64,000 bases of DNA from Heloderma charlesbogerti (GCA_026122225.1 JANEZZ010001676.1:1984001-2048000), one strand, 5' to 3'; shown: positions 53,785 through 64,000, counted from the first letter of the stretch. Translations and numbers: made by a program. The notes: a model not told the origin generated them from the sequence alone.

Positions 53785-55179
53785 TTAATTTAAGAAGGCC
53801 TTCTTGTCTCTCCTTGCTATTCTCTGGAAATCTGCATTCAGTTGGGTATATCTTCCCCTTTCTCCCTTGCTTTTCACTTCCCTTCTTTCCTCAGCTACTT
53901 GTAAAGCCTCATCAGACAGCCACTTGGCTTTCTTGCATTTCTTTTTCTTTGGGATGGATTTCGTTGCTGCCTCCTGAACAATGTTACGGACCTCCGTCCA
54001 TAGTTCCTCAGGCACTCTGTCTATCAGGTCTAATCCCTTAAATCTATTCCTCACCTCCACTGTATATTCATGAGGGATATGATTTAGGTCATACCTGAAT
54101 AGTTTAGTGGTTTTCCCTACGTTCTTCAATTTAAGCTGAAATTTTGCAACAAGAAGCTCATGATCTGAGCCACAGTCAGCTCCAGGTCTTGTTTTGACTG
54201 ACTGTATAGAGCTTCTCCATCTTTGGCTGCAAAGTACATAATCAATCTGATTTCGATATTGACCATCTGGTGATGTCCATGTGTAGAGTCGTCTCTTGTG
54301 CTGTTGGAAAAGGGTGTTTGCTATGATAAGCGTGTTCTCTTGGCAAAACTCTATTAGCCTTCGTCCTGCTTCATTTTGTACACCAAGGCCATGCCTGCCT
54401 GTTATCCCGGTGATTTCTTGACTTCCTCCTTTAGCATTCCAATCCCCTATGATGAAGAGGACATCTTTTTTTGGTGTTAGTTCGAGAAGGTGTTGTAGGT
54501 CTTCATAGAACCGATCAACCTCAGCTTCTTCGGCATCAGTGGTTGGGGCATAGACCTGAATTACTGTGATGTTGAATGGTTTGCCTTGGATTCGTACTGA
54601 GATCATTCTATCGTTTTTAAGATTGTACCCCAGTACTGCTTTTCCCACCCTTTTGTTGACTATGAGTGCTACTCCATTTCTTCTAAGGGATTCTTGCCCA
54701 CAGTAATAGATATGATGGTCACCTGAATTAAATTCGCCCATGCCTGTCCATTTTAGTTCGCTGATTCCCAAGATGTCGATGTTCAATCTTGCCATCTCAT
54801 GTCTGACCACCTCCATCTTACCTTGAGTCATTGATCTGACATTCCAGGTTCCTAAACAATATTGTTCTTTACAGCATCGGATTTTCTTTTCACCACCAGA
54901 CACATCCACAGCTGAGTGTCCTTTCGGCTTTGGCCCAGCCGCTTCACTCCTTCTGGCGCTACTTGGAAATACCCTCTGCTCTTCCCCAGTAGTATATTGG
55001 ACACCTTCCGACCTGAGGTGCTCATCTTCCGGCGTCATCTCTTTTAGCCTTGTGATACGTTCCATGGGGTTTTCTTGGCAAGAATACTGGAGTGGGTTGC
55101 CATTTCCTTCTCCAGTGGACCACATTTTGTCAGAACTCTCTGCCATGACCTGTCCGTCTTGGGTGGCCCTGCACGGCAT
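53785..55179 (-). pseudogene. BovB endonuclease segment (464 codons)
   Basis: AP-endonuclease-like domain that nicks target DNA. Motifs by residue: GTWNVRSM (110-117), ISELKW (139-144), QVYAPT (208-213), IGDWNAK (244-250), NQIDYVL (310-316) and GSDHELL (337-343) carry the Asn, Glu, Tyr, Asp/Asn and Asp-His residues expected for the active site. The segment ends KKAFLN and TAA at 53785-53787; the next codons would continue the BovB protein. The same stop at the same site is found in the second copy (63187-63189). Confidence 0.92.
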
Positions 55180-55200
55180 AGCTTATGGCTTCACTGAGTT

Positions 55201-55593
55201 ACGCAAGCCCCTTCGCCACAACAAGGCAGTGACATTTTTGCAAATCAGAATTGTGTGTTTGTGTTTCTTTTCAGGCAGGCAGCTGTTGGGCTAGAAAGGG
55301 CTCACGTTAGTAAATGAGTGACTTTTGGGTAGACTTTTGCAAGCCTGCTTTAGCCTGTCCTCTGCTGTGGACTAAGGTTGGGCTGCAGCCTTTGCCACGA
55401 ACACACAGTCTGTGCCATTAGTCTTTGCATGCCAAAAAGGAAATCAAATGGTATAGCTTCCCCTATTGATGAATCCCAATGTCAGGGAAAAGCTTCGCCA
55501 GGTGCATGTCTGATTCCTTCTTGTTACATGCAGATCACACAGAGTCTATGTCCATCAAAAGGTGACAACCCTTTCTAGGACTAGTAATGTTTT
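55201..55593. other. No gene seen
   Basis: Unique sequence flanking the BovB 5' end. Confidence 0.3.
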
Positions 55594-55660
55594 TGTGAAC
55601 CGCCCAGAGAGCTTCGGCTATTGGGCGGTATAGAAATTAAATAAATAAATAAATAAATAA
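55594..55660 (+). mobile_element. LINE 3'-tail fragment with (ATAA)n, plus
   Basis: GTGAACCGCCCAGAGAGCTT, CGGCTATTGGGCGGTATAGA and AATTAAATAAATAAATAAAT is the standard squamate L2/CR1-like 3' terminus. Confidence 0.75.
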
Positions 55661-55699
55661 TGTTATGCCGACTAACAATTTCTTTCTTCTTTTTTAACT

Positions 55700-56330
55700 A
55701 CTCTTACTTATGGATTTGCATTTTAAGACTGCCGAATAACCTACATTCTCTGGACAGGGTACAAATTAAAAACTTTAAAAAACAAAATAGCAGTAAAAAC
55801 AACAGTACAACAAAACAAGATAAAACAAGCCAAGTGAAACACATCAGATAAAAACCAAGCTAAAACCAACAGCAGCACATGATAAAACCAGGAGTAGAAC
55901 CAGCAGTGGGAGAAAAGCAGTGTGAAAATCTAAAACTAGTTCTGAAAAAGCCTGGGAGAATTAAAAGTTCTCACCAGGCAAGTCTCTTGATTGCAATGGG
56001 GGCGGGGGGAGTTGACAGACAGGGTGCCACCACTGAAAAAGCTCTCTGTGTTGTAGCCTCCCGCCTTGCCTCATTTTGCAGGGACACCTGGAGAAGGGCC
56101 ACAGATGTTGACATTCGTGTCTGGGTAGGTAAATATGGGAGGAGTCACCCCTTCAGGTAACCTGGCCCCAAGTTGTTGAGGGCTTTAAAAGTTCAAGCTG
56201 GCACTTTGAATTGGGCCCAGAAACAGGCTGGCTGCCAGTGCAAATGACAAAAGAACTGCCATAACGTGGTCATACCGAGCGATGCCCAGGAGCAATCTAG
56301 CTGCCTTGTTTTTGACTAATTCGGCCTTCC
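55700..56330 (-). mobile_element. L2-like LINE 3' part, minus
   Basis: The minus strand reads LHWQPACFWAQFKV near 56200-56243, followed by TFKALNNLGPGYLKG (56145-56190) and AFSVVAP (56020-56042), which is the C-terminal region of L2 reverse-transcriptase proteins; then a T-rich 3'UTR (55740-55870) and the tail near 55715. Frames are broken. It points tail-to-tail at the LINE fragment ending at 55660. Confidence 0.75.
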
Positions 56331-56332
56331 CC

Positions 56333-56428
56333 AACCAGGTGCTTTCCCAATGTGTTGGATGTCAGCTGCTGGGGATGATGGAAGCTGTAGTCCAAGTCAT
56401 TTGGAGGGCACCCAGTTGAGGGAAGGCT
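56333..56428. mobile_element. Palindromic MITE abutting an L2 fragment
   Basis: GGCCTTCCCCAACCAGGTGC and CCAATGTGTTGGATG on the left; GATGGAAGCTGTAGTCCAAG, GAGGGCACCCAGTTGAGGGA and AGGCTGA on the right. Shortened centre. Confidence 0.75.
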
Positions 56429-56803
56429 GATGTAGCTGAACACTTGTGGATCATGTCTAACTACCTGTGCCTTGTTTGCTGACACGTACAGGGGGGTGTT
56501 GTTGTTTTTTTAATGTAGGGCTGGTTTCTCATCATGGTTGGCATGTGTATGGTGCTATCTAGCGTTCAAAGTGTGTCGCACATATTATCTTAAGGCCCTG
56601 TAGGGGAAATCAATATTATTATCTCCGTGTTGCAGATTGTTGCAGTGTATCTCCGTGTTGCAGAGATACTGTGGCAACCTAGCAATTCGTAGCGACTCTT
56701 AGATGTTTTGCTGCAACACATTGCAATCACTGGGATGCCATTTTAATAGCTCTCTCCTCCAACCCCAGCCTCAGCCTCAAAGCCAAGTGAGAGCCAGGCT
56801 TGT
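56429..56803. other. No gene seen
   Basis: A GTTGCAG..TATCTCCGTGTTGCAGA motif is tandemly repeated at 56621-56668 (about 24-bp unit). Confidence 0.4.
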
Positions 56804-56884
56804 CCTGGGAATTGGCCATGCTGGCTGGGGATGATGGGGTTTGTATTCCAAACATGCCTGGAGGGCACCTGGTTGGGGAAGGCC
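56804..56884. mobile_element. Half copy of palindromic MITE
   Basis: GGGAATTGGCCATGCTGGCT, GGGGATGATGGGGTTTGTAT, TCCAAACATGCCTGGAGGGC, ACCTGGTTGGGGAAGGCC: right arm only. Confidence 0.7.
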
Positions 56885-57004
56885 TTGACCTAGAAGTCCT
56901 CTCCCCCAATCACCCCCCATCCCCAGTCAAGTGTGCATGTTGTGGGGCAAGGATGCCTCCAACAGTGTCCGCCTGGGGACCCGGTTGCTTGCAGTGAACC
57001 CAGA

Positions 57005-57200
57005 GGCAAAACAGGCAGGTGTCGAATCTCTCCATCTCAATTTCATTTTATGATACATGGCACAGCTCAGCTGCAGGCGGCTGCTCAATTTCGTAGCGCT
57101 GCATGACATAGTCACACCTCCTCGTCCATGATAATTAATCTGGAAGAACTGCCACGTCTGGCTTCCACGCGCACCATCACTGGAGTGTATTGCAGGGTCC
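57005..57200. promoter_or_regulatory. Candidate conserved non-coding element
   Basis: Repeat-free block containing CTCAATTTCATTTTATGATA, GGCTGCTCAATTTCGTAGCG, CCATGATAATTAATCTGGAA. Composition is enhancer-like; inference. Confidence 0.35.
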
Positions 57201-57393
57201 CAGTCCCCCACCTCGCTCACGAACGTGATTGGAAAAGGCATATAAAGCACCCTCTCCCCCACCTTGACCACCAATACAATAGATAACTTCAAGTAGACTT
57301 GAGTTCCCCAAATATTTCACCAGCACCGTGGATGGCCATGACTTTATCCTCTGGCCTCTCTAGGACTCTGTGCACGTGTAACGTGCCAGTCTC
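57201..57393. other. No gene seen
   Basis: Unique sequence. Confidence 0.3.
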
Positions 57394-57652
57394 TTAACCA
57401 TGGCTCGGAGACTGGGACTGGAACAAGGGCTTGTACACTCCTCCCCTCCCTCTCTCTCCTGTACAAATAACCTCCTCCCCTCCCTTGTCAGCTTTATCCA
57501 TGCCTCAGCATTGGAGCTGAGCTAACCATGGGGATTGTTAACCAGGATTGGCATCTTAACGTGATTTGAACCATGTTTGCAAACCCTGGGAAAGAAGAAA
57601 CCTAATCAGTGGTTGACACCAGTGCACTTCTAATGTTGAGCCATGGTTACAG
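57394..57652. mobile_element. Possible foldback element
   Basis: CTTAACCATGGCTCGG at the left is inverted at the right as GTTGAGCCATGGTTAC. Internal pairs (AACCATGG at 57527 with CCATGTTT near 57572) are weaker. It may be a decayed foldback like those at 1411 and 1881. Confidence 0.35.
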
Positions 57653-58022
57653 CAGATTGTTCTGTTGTCCAGTAGTGCAGCCAAAGTCCAGGGTCCGCAA
57701 CTCAGGACCCCCAAATGAACTCTGCCAGCACCTGGGCTGCCAAGGGCCAACCAGCCCTGATGCTGATCACTGCAGAATCCTGTTGTTTTATTAAAAAAAA
57801 AAAAAACATGGCCAGGAGACCGCCAACCATGCATGAACATGGGTACAGATGTTCATTGTATTATTTTTATTTTTAAAATATGTTATCCTTTTCTGCAACA
57901 AATAGGGGCTTCTTCCCAAGTCAGTGTGCTTAGCATTAGGGCAGCAGAAGCCTGCGCCATTTTATTCCCGTGTAAGCGTATAATTTAAGTGAGTTTAAAA
58001 TGTGAACCTGCATATGTTTAGA
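57653..58022. other. No gene seen
   Basis: Unique sequence with a run of fourteen A at 57793-57806. Confidence 0.35.
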
Positions 58023-58049
58023 GTCTCTCTCTCTCTCTCTCTCTCTCTT
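58023..58049. repeat. (CT)n microsatellite
   Basis: About twelve to thirteen CT units. Confidence 0.93.
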
Positions 58050-58763
58050 ATTGCTCTAACATATGAGGAATGCAGAAACATTTATGAAGCACTGAATGGT
58101 GTGTGCGGGGGTGTCGTGTGCAGGAAGAGAAGAGAAATCTTAGCTGTGTGCTCCACAACTGAAGTCATGCACATGACCATCTAATGTGGGGTGGGGGGTA
58201 ATAAGATCATTCTGTCCAGGCTCTAAAGTGACGTAGCTGCACCACTGCCTATTCCAGCCAGCGTTATGGGTTTGCAGGGACACTCCGCCAGGACTGCCGG
58301 GCACTGACCTTCCACTTGAGTCCTACAAAGGGAGGTAGCCCAGGCCTTGCCAGACCTGCCCAAGCTTCCAGCAAAGGCAGCCATTCATCCAACAGTATCC
58401 AGAGCAGAATAGTCCTGACAATATCAACAAAGAAAGTGGGATGGGGGGAAGGATTTGCAAGAGGGATGAAGCCAGTGGTCTTCTCCCAATCCCTTAACCA
58501 GTGTGGTAATGGAATGATGCAGCTGCACCAAAGGCCAGAGAATAGTTCTTCCCGCAGTTCTGCAAGCCCTAACCCATCTGCGAAGGAGCCCCTTCTCATC
58601 TAGGGTCCCTTGTTCTCTTCCAGAAATATTCAGACTTGAAAGGAATGCTGGGCAGTTGCATCTTAAGGGGTGAGAGCAAAGCCGCAGAGGTCTGTCATCG
58701 GCAGTTGTGGCGGCAGTCCTCTCACCGTGTTCCAGCACGCATGTGTGCACATGTGCAGATGTC
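58050..58763. other. No gene seen
   Basis: Unique. GTGACGTAGCTGCACCACTG at 58227-58246 resembles the reverse complement of a hAT terminus (CAGTGGTGCAGCTACG) but lacks a partner. Confidence 0.35.
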
Positions 58764-58963
58764 AGAACATCAGAGGCTGCTTTATACTGAGTCAGACCTT
58801 TGGTCCATCTAGCCCAGTATTGTCGACACTGACTGGCAGCAAAGGCTCTCTGGGGTTTCAGGGGGGATATTTTTCCAGTTCCACCTGGAGATGCCAGGGA
58901 TTGAACCAGGGACCTTCTGCATGCAAAGCAAGGGCTCTACCACTGAGCTACGGCCCTTCCCCA
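58764..58963 (-). mobile_element. tRNA-SINE, full-length, minus
   Basis: Minus strand: GGGCCGTAGCTCAGTGGTAG (A box), AGCCCTTGCTTTGCATGCAG, CCCTGGTTCAATCCCTGGCA (B box), AAACCCCAGAGAGCCTTTGC, CAGTCAGTGTCGACAATACT, GGGCTAGATGGACCAAAGGT, CTGACTCAGTATAAAGCAGC. This is the best-preserved copy in the window. Confidence 0.88.
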
Positions 58964-59814
58964 TGGTACAGACACACTTGCGCTATTGTGCATGTAGAAA
59001 CACAGTTGCGCACTTAGACCTGGTGTGCCAGTTTGCATTCAGTGGCTCACCTATCCCCGCTCTCCAGCGTGTGTCCTCGCACACAGCCATATGCACCCTC
59101 ACGGTTATGCCCTGCGCCTTCCTCTCACCTCTATTTCTCCCACTGCCCCGCTTTCCCAAGTGCCCCATGCAAGCTTTGCGCTGCTCTCTGACAGCTTGTT
59201 TGGGGTGCTTACAATGCCAGCCACTTGGAGCTGCAAATTCTGTGCCATGCAGCTGTGGGCTGATTGCAGGGGGATCGCCGCTGGGAGCTTGCTGGAGATA
59301 CAGCAGAAAAGGCAGCGAAAGGGCAAGGGCATGTTTGGGAGAGCCCAGGATGAAGAGGCAAATTGGCTGGAGGCAGAGGTTTCAAAACCGGGGGCGGGGG
59401 GCTTGAGCAGAACATAACGCTGTCCCACCCTTGCTCAGTGAAGAGCTGTGATGTTTCTCTGAGCATACGGAGAGTGTGTTCCTCTCAACTTTGAGTTAGC
59501 CACAGTGAATGCGTCTGCATACACGCACATCTCAGGACTCCTGGCAGCCTTGAGCCCCGGCACCTCTGGATTTAAACAGCCCCTTCCTTATGTGTGTCAG
59601 TAAAGAATTTCATCTCAAGGGGCAACTGAAGAGACTATTCAGTCCATCCTTCATTCCTCCCCTTGGATCATTGTTGTGTTCACCATCTGCCCCACTTTCT
59701 CCCCTCTTTCTTCTTGCCTTATCCGGTATGGAGCTTTCCTTTATTATTCTGGCTGGGCATACCCCATAGCCACCCCTGGCAAGGACTGCTCTCTTCCCTT
59801 CTCCGAACGCTGGC
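58964..59814. other. No gene seen
   Basis: Unique. Several overlapping open frames on both strands at 58891-59466 share no domain. Confidence 0.35.
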
Positions 59815-59965
59815 CATTCGGAGAAGTGTGGCGGGCGAGTGGCATGTTCTGTGTTGTGCTTTCTGCTTTTTCTGCTCCATTTGCTGGGAGTCAGGGAGAG
59901 CAGCTCTCCTGATCGCGTTTGGTAATAAATTATTAGTTCCGCTGCTTTTGCTCCCGGACGCTCAA
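59815..59965. promoter_or_regulatory. Candidate conserved non-coding element
   Basis: Contains TGATCGCGTTTGGTAATAAA, TTATTAGTTCCGCTGCTTTT and, just upstream at 59735-59750, TCCTTTATTATTCTGG. Repeat-free. Inference only. Confidence 0.25.
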
Positions 59966-60711
59966 AATAGCTGCCTTTTTGGAGCAGGCGGTGGCTGGCG
60001 CAGCCCAGGTTCAGCGGCAATGAGCTCCTGAAGGGTGCTTGGCTGTCATTGTGGGCCTTTCAAGGTGTCTATGAGCTGGCTAGGAGTTTAAATGATGGTG
60101 CTGAACCCACACCTGCTCCGCATTTCCTGGCAACCTCTCCCGGGTGCCAGGTGGAAACCGGTGGGGTGCTCAGGCCATTCCTGGCCTCCTTGGTAAAGGC
60201 AAGGCAGGCGCTTGAGCTCCCTTCAGCCCTTCTTCCAGTCTGATTTATGTCCTTCTCCCTCCACCCTCCACATGCTTACCTTGCTGCTCCTTGCAAGAGC
60301 CCATAAATCTCCCCACACACCTGTCTTCGCTGCCTGGTAATTGCTGTATCCTTCAGATGCAATGAGTCGGGAGAGCCCAACCCTCCTTTTTTATGAGGTG
60401 GATGGAGCACGGGGGGGGGGGAGTTTTGCTGGGTGGTTCTGGGCCTGGCAGGGGACCAGGTGGCACGGCCCCTCTCCCAGTGCTGAATTTGAAAATAAAA
60501 TGGAATGCGGTGGGGGGAGGTTGAAGCTTGCATTGAAGCCATCTTCTCTGGCTCAGAAGCCCTGGCTCTAAATTTCAGGTTTCTGGGGGATGGCTGTGCT
60601 TAGAGGTGTGCAAATGCACTCTGTGCATGTTTTGCAGGACTCTTCTCTATACTTTTATGCCTCCTGGCAAAGAAAACAGGTTCTTTGGCCAGGTTCTGCT
60701 TCAGATTAAAT
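59966..60711. other. No gene seen
   Basis: Unique. G-run of ten at 60412-60421. Confidence 0.35.
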
Positions 60712-60843
60712 CAGCTTTCTCCAACCTGGTGCCCTCCAGATATTCTGGACGACATGTCCCAGCATTCCTGTCCATTGGCAATGCTGGCTGGGGCTGATGT
60801 GAGCTGAAGTCCAAAACATCTAGAGGGCACCAGGTTGGAGATG
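60712..60843. mobile_element. Palindromic MITE
   Basis: CAGCTTTCTCCAACCTGGTG, CCCTCCAGATATTCTGGACG at the left; GAGCTGAAGTCCAAAACATC, TAGAGGGCACCAGGTTGGAG at the right. ATTAAA lies on both sides (60705-60710 and 60850-60855), a possible target duplication if the termini extend slightly. Confidence 0.8.
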
Positions 60844-62102
60844 ATGGCATTAAACCTTGTGTGCTTCCAACTCCCTTTGAACCTTTTGGTCCTTATTTAC
60901 TCCCCCCGCCCCCGCCCCGTCTCATCCCTATTTTTTAAGAAGAGAGAGAGAGAGAGAGAGAAGCAACCCGATCTATAACAAGGAGAGTGGTGCAAATAAG
61001 GCCTAAAGCTCCCAGAAACGAGGATCGTAGCCATTGCTCAGTGATATGTGGAGGGCACGAGGAAGACTGTTGTGTTAGAGCCCCTGGCGCTTGGCTTGGC
61101 TTGGGTTGGCAGCCAGCCATTGTTTCTAGTAGCCAGTGAGGACCGGCTTTCTGGCTTCCCCGTCCACAGAGGCAAACGAAGCATGTCCCTTTTGCGCCCA
61201 CTGCCCAGCAAGGGGGAGAGGGTTACTGAGGAGCAGTAGCGATGCAGGGCTGCGCTGCACAGCCATCCCTTCCTCCCACAGCATTGCTCACCGCAGCACA
61301 AGCAGCAGCCGGGCAGATGTGGGTTCGAGGCCTTCTCTGCCCGGCTGCATTGCTGGCTGCGGCTCTGACTGGCGAGGTGAGTGGGAGGCAGGCCAGAGGC
61401 CCCATGCCAGAACAGGAGGGCCGCTTGTCGCTGTGGGAATTGGGAGCACTACTGCTGGACTCCCTTCCCCTTTTGTCCTAGCCTGATACTGGAGCGGGTT
61501 TCTGCTTCCTTTTTGAAGTTTTTGAACCCAAACAGAAGCACCAGCACTGCCTATTCTGAGCACAGCTCGGGCACTCTGCGTCTAGAGTGGGCCTTTGATG
61601 GGCAGAAGGGGGCAAGAGCCACTGGGGCTTCCAGTTCAGCCAGTTCTTTGGGTGCTAGGAAGGTTGCCCTAAAGGGGACATTGTGAGTGGGACTCCTGCC
61701 CCCCCCCCCGTGGGTGAGTATCACCCCCACTTCTCCTCCAGTTGCTTCCTCTCTCTGTGCTGACTGAGCAGAGAAACAGCTGGCCGGCTGCTGCCCCTTA
61801 GTGGCTGCTGGAGCAACTGCTCTTTCTCTGACCTGTCGCCACATTGCAGACGATTTGAATCGAAGGACTTAAAAACCTGCAGAAACCGAGGGTCACGGTT
61901 GGGCCAGTGGGTCGGGAGGGGCCCAAAGGCCATCGAGACTTTGGTCACAGCAGCCACCCATCGGCCCTCTCCAGGTTGAAGGATTATGCCCCAAACAAAA
62001 AATGACTTGCTTCTGATGACTCCAGCCAGTAAGCCAAGCTGAGTGTGACAAAGGATTACAAAACAAAGACAGGCTTACTAACCAGTGGTGAAAAGTAAGT
62101 CC
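60844..62102. other. No gene seen
   Basis: GA microsatellite at 60941-60961 and a C-run at 61699-61708. The stretch 61242-61391 has an Ala-rich open frame ending at a GAG|GTGAGT donor-like site, but no supporting evidence for an exon. The final part flanks BovB copy 2. Confidence 0.35.
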
Positions 62103-64000
62103 GATGCTGTAAAGAACAATATTGTTTAGGGACCTGGAATGTAAGATCAATGACTCAAGGTAAGCTGGAGGTGGTCAAACATGAGATGGCAAGATTGAAC
62201 ATCGACATCTTGGGAATCAGCGAACTAAAATGGACAAGCATGGGCAAATTTAATTCAGGTGACCATTATATCTACTACTGTGGGCAAGAATCCCTTGGAA
62301 GAAATGGAGTAGCGCTCATAGTCAACAAAAGGGTGGGAAAAGCAGTACTGGGGTACAATCTTAAAAACGATAGAATGATCTCAGTATGAATCCAAGGCAA
62401 ACCATTCAACATCACAGTAATTCAAGTCTATGCCCCAACCACTGAGGCTGAAGAAGCTGAGGTTGATTGGTTCTATGAAGACCTACAACACCTTGTAGAA
62501 CTAACACCAAAAAAAGATGTCCTCTTCATCATAGGGGATTGGAATGCTAAAGTAGGAAGTCAAGAAATCACCGGGATAACAGGCAGGCATGGCCTTGGTG
62601 TACAAAATGAAGCAGGACAAAGGCTAATAGAGTTTTGCCAAGAGAACATGCTGATCATAGCAAACACTCTTTTCCAACAGCACAAGAGGCGACTCTACAC
62701 ATGGACATCACCAGATGGCCAATATCGAAATCAGATTGATTATGTACTTTGCAGCCAAAGATGGAGAAGCTCTATACAGTCAGTCAAAACGAGACCTGGA
62801 GCTGACTGTGGCTCAGATCATGAGCTTCTTGTTGCAAAATTTCTGTTTAAATTGAAGAACGTCGGGAAAACCACTAAACCATTCAGGTATGACCTAAATC
62901 ATATGAATATACAGTGGAAGTGAGGAATAGATTTAAGGGATTAGACCTGATAGACAGAGTGCCTGAGGAACTATGGACGGAGGTCCATAACATTGTTCAG
63001 GAGGCAGCAACGAAATCCATCCCAAAGAAAAAGAAATGCAAGAAAGCCAAGTGGCTGTCTGATGAGGCTTTACAAGTAGCTGAGGAAAGAAGGGAAGCAA
63101 AAAGCAAGGGAGAAAGGGGAAGATATACCCAACTGAATGCAGAGTTCCAGAGAATAGCAAGGAGAGACAAGAAGGCCTTCTTAAATTAACAATGCAAAGA
63201 AATAGAAGAAAACAATAGAATGGGAAAGACTAGAGATCTCTTCAAGAAAATTGGAGATCTCAAAGGAGTGTTTTGTGCAAAGACGGGCATGATAAAGGAC
63301 AAAGAAGGCAGGGACCTAACAGAAGCAGATGAGATTAAGAAGAGGTGGCAAGAATACACAGAAGAACTATACAAGAAAGATCTTCATGTCCCTGATAGCC
63401 ATGAGAGTGCGGTCACTGAACTTGAGCCGGACATCCTCGAGAGTGAAGTCAAGTGGGCCTTAGGAAGCATTAGTAACAACAAAGCTAGCGGAGATGACAG
63501 TATTCCAGCCGAGCTATTTAAGATCCTAAAAGATGATGCTGTTGAAGTGCTGCACTCAGTATGCCAGCAAATTTGGAACACTCAACACTGGCCACAAGAC
63601 TGGAAAAGGTCAGTTTACATTCCAGTTCCAAAGACGGGCAGTGCCAGAGAGTGTTCAAACTACCGTACAATTGCGCTCATTTCACATGCCAGCAAGATTA
63701 TGCTCAAACTCCTACAAGCTAGGCTTCAGCAGTATGTGAACCGAGAACTACCGGAAGTACAAGCTGGGTTTCGAAGAGGCAGAGGAACTAGAGATCAAAT
63801 CACCAACATTCGCTGGATCATGGAGAAATCAAGAGAATTCCAGAAAAACATCTATTTCTGCTTCATTGACTATGCTAAAGCCTTTGATTGTGTGGATCAC
63901 AACAAACTGTGGCAAATTCTTAAAGTGATGGGAGTACCAGACCACTTTACCTGTCTCCTGAGAAACCTGTACGAGGGTCAAGAAGCAACAGTAAGAACCA
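62103..64000 (+). mobile_element. BovB LINE, second copy, 5'-truncated and cut by window end
   Basis: Co-linear with the first copy from GATGCTGTAAAGAACAATAT (62103) onward, so it lacks the 5' leader and N-terminal portion. It carries endonuclease and reverse-transcriptase sequence as far as the window allows (to just after FIDYAKAFDCVDHNKL). Lesions: CGA to TGA stop near 62387, a 7-base deletion near 62901 that shifts frame, and the shared TAA at 63187-63189. It is older than copy 1. The element continues beyond 64000. Confidence 0.95.
62914..63189 (+). pseudogene. BovB copy 2, endonuclease C-terminal frame
   Basis: MEVRNRFKGLDLIDRVPEEL through KKKKCKKAKWLSDEALQVAE to RRDKKAFLN, then TAA. 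Same boundary as copy 1. Downstream the frame reopens (RMGKTRDLFKK from 63218) into reverse transcriptase, including PKTGSARECSNYRTIALISH around 63631-63690. Confidence 0.85.

Larger units (their letters stand above)
52022..55200 (-). mobile_element. BovB (RTE clade) LINE, nearly full length
   Basis: At about 3.2 kb it has the size of intact BovB. On the minus strand it has a short 5' leader, an apurinic-type endonuclease, a reverse transcriptase, a C-terminal domain and a short 3' end closing in GTT/AAC triplets (52022-52040). The 5' limit is approximate; related sequence could extend to about 55235. Two lesions prevent a single ORF: an in-frame TAA between endonuclease and reverse transcriptase, and a small frame shift near 52503. 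Otherwise the reading is clean, so the copy is young. BovB is well known to have moved horizontally among squamates and ruminants. Confidence 0.95.

Noticed and set aside
58764..58963. tRNA gene on the minus strand
   Set aside because: A and B boxes are present but the head continues into a conserved SINE body and recurs in about ten copies; it does not fold as a complete tRNA.
61242..61391. Ala-rich frame with signal-peptide look and a GAG|GTGAGT donor-like end
   Set aside because: No in-frame upstream stop defines the start, the sequence has internal GCAGCC repeats that generate the Ala run, and no partner exon is visible.
1..64000. CRISPR array, prophage, operon or defence system
   Set aside because: Composition, LINEs, SINEs and lack of compact genes show vertebrate nuclear DNA; no direct-repeat/spacer pattern exists.
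1..64000. Endogenous retrovirus with coding sequence
   Set aside because: Only solo LTR-like sequences were seen; no gag, pol or env reading was found between them.

Overview
The window reads as vertebrate nuclear DNA, most likely from a squamate reptile (lizard or snake). Evidence: a nearly full-length BovB/RTE retrotransposon and the start of a second one, degraded L2 and CR1 LINEs, MIR/CORE-like tRNA SINEs, a second tRNA-SINE family, 5S-rRNA-like SINE pieces, and many short foldback (MITE-like) elements of the kind common in lepidosaurs. BovB in this setting points to lepidosaurs rather than birds, crocodilians or turtles. The species cannot be named from the sequence alone. There is no bacterial-type gene organisation, no CRISPR array and no operon.

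No complete host protein-coding gene was found. The only long open frames with recognisable protein motifs belong to retrotransposons: the endonuclease and reverse transcriptase of BovB (52022-55200 minus, 62103-64000 plus) and reverse-transcriptase remnants of L2 (10940-12790 plus, 55700-56330 minus). The best candidate for a host exon is 5880-6173. It has a start codon in good context with an in-frame stop just upstream, twelve codons, and a consensus splice donor. The window is therefore probably intronic or intergenic sequence, perhaps next to a developmental gene, because several AT-rich, TAATTA-containing, repeat-free blocks look like conserved non-coding elements (13840-14010, 20690-20990, 32020-32240, 32985-33070, 44130-44330, 51700-51830, 57005-57200, 59815-59965). 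That last point is inference.

Layout. 1-3300: four foldback/SINE elements and a degraded hammerhead-like fragment. 3300-9800: pyrimidine-rich unique DNA with the candidate exon, microsatellites and two foldback MITEs. 9800-15130: hAT-like MITE, 5S-like SINE, L2 LINE interrupted by a SINE, two tRNA-SINEs and a second hAT-like MITE. 15130-27000: mostly unique with scattered SINEs and MITEs. 27095-27775: CR1 3' end split by a hAT-like MITE with an 8-bp target duplication. 28624-28855: inverted repeat carrying two hammerhead-ribozyme-like cores (Penelope-like element remnant). 29400-38700: unique DNA, MITEs, SINEs and a notable 74-nt hairpin. 39128-41026: nested cluster (solo LTR + BovB tail; SINE split by a 472-bp solo LTR and by a foldback MITE). 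41027-52000: mostly unique. 52022-56430: BovB followed by two LINE tails facing each other. 56430-62100: unique with MITEs and a SINE. 62103-64000: second BovB copy, running off the window.

The most informative features are those where one element interrupts another, because the interrupted copy supplies the empty site and so fixes element ends and relative ages.
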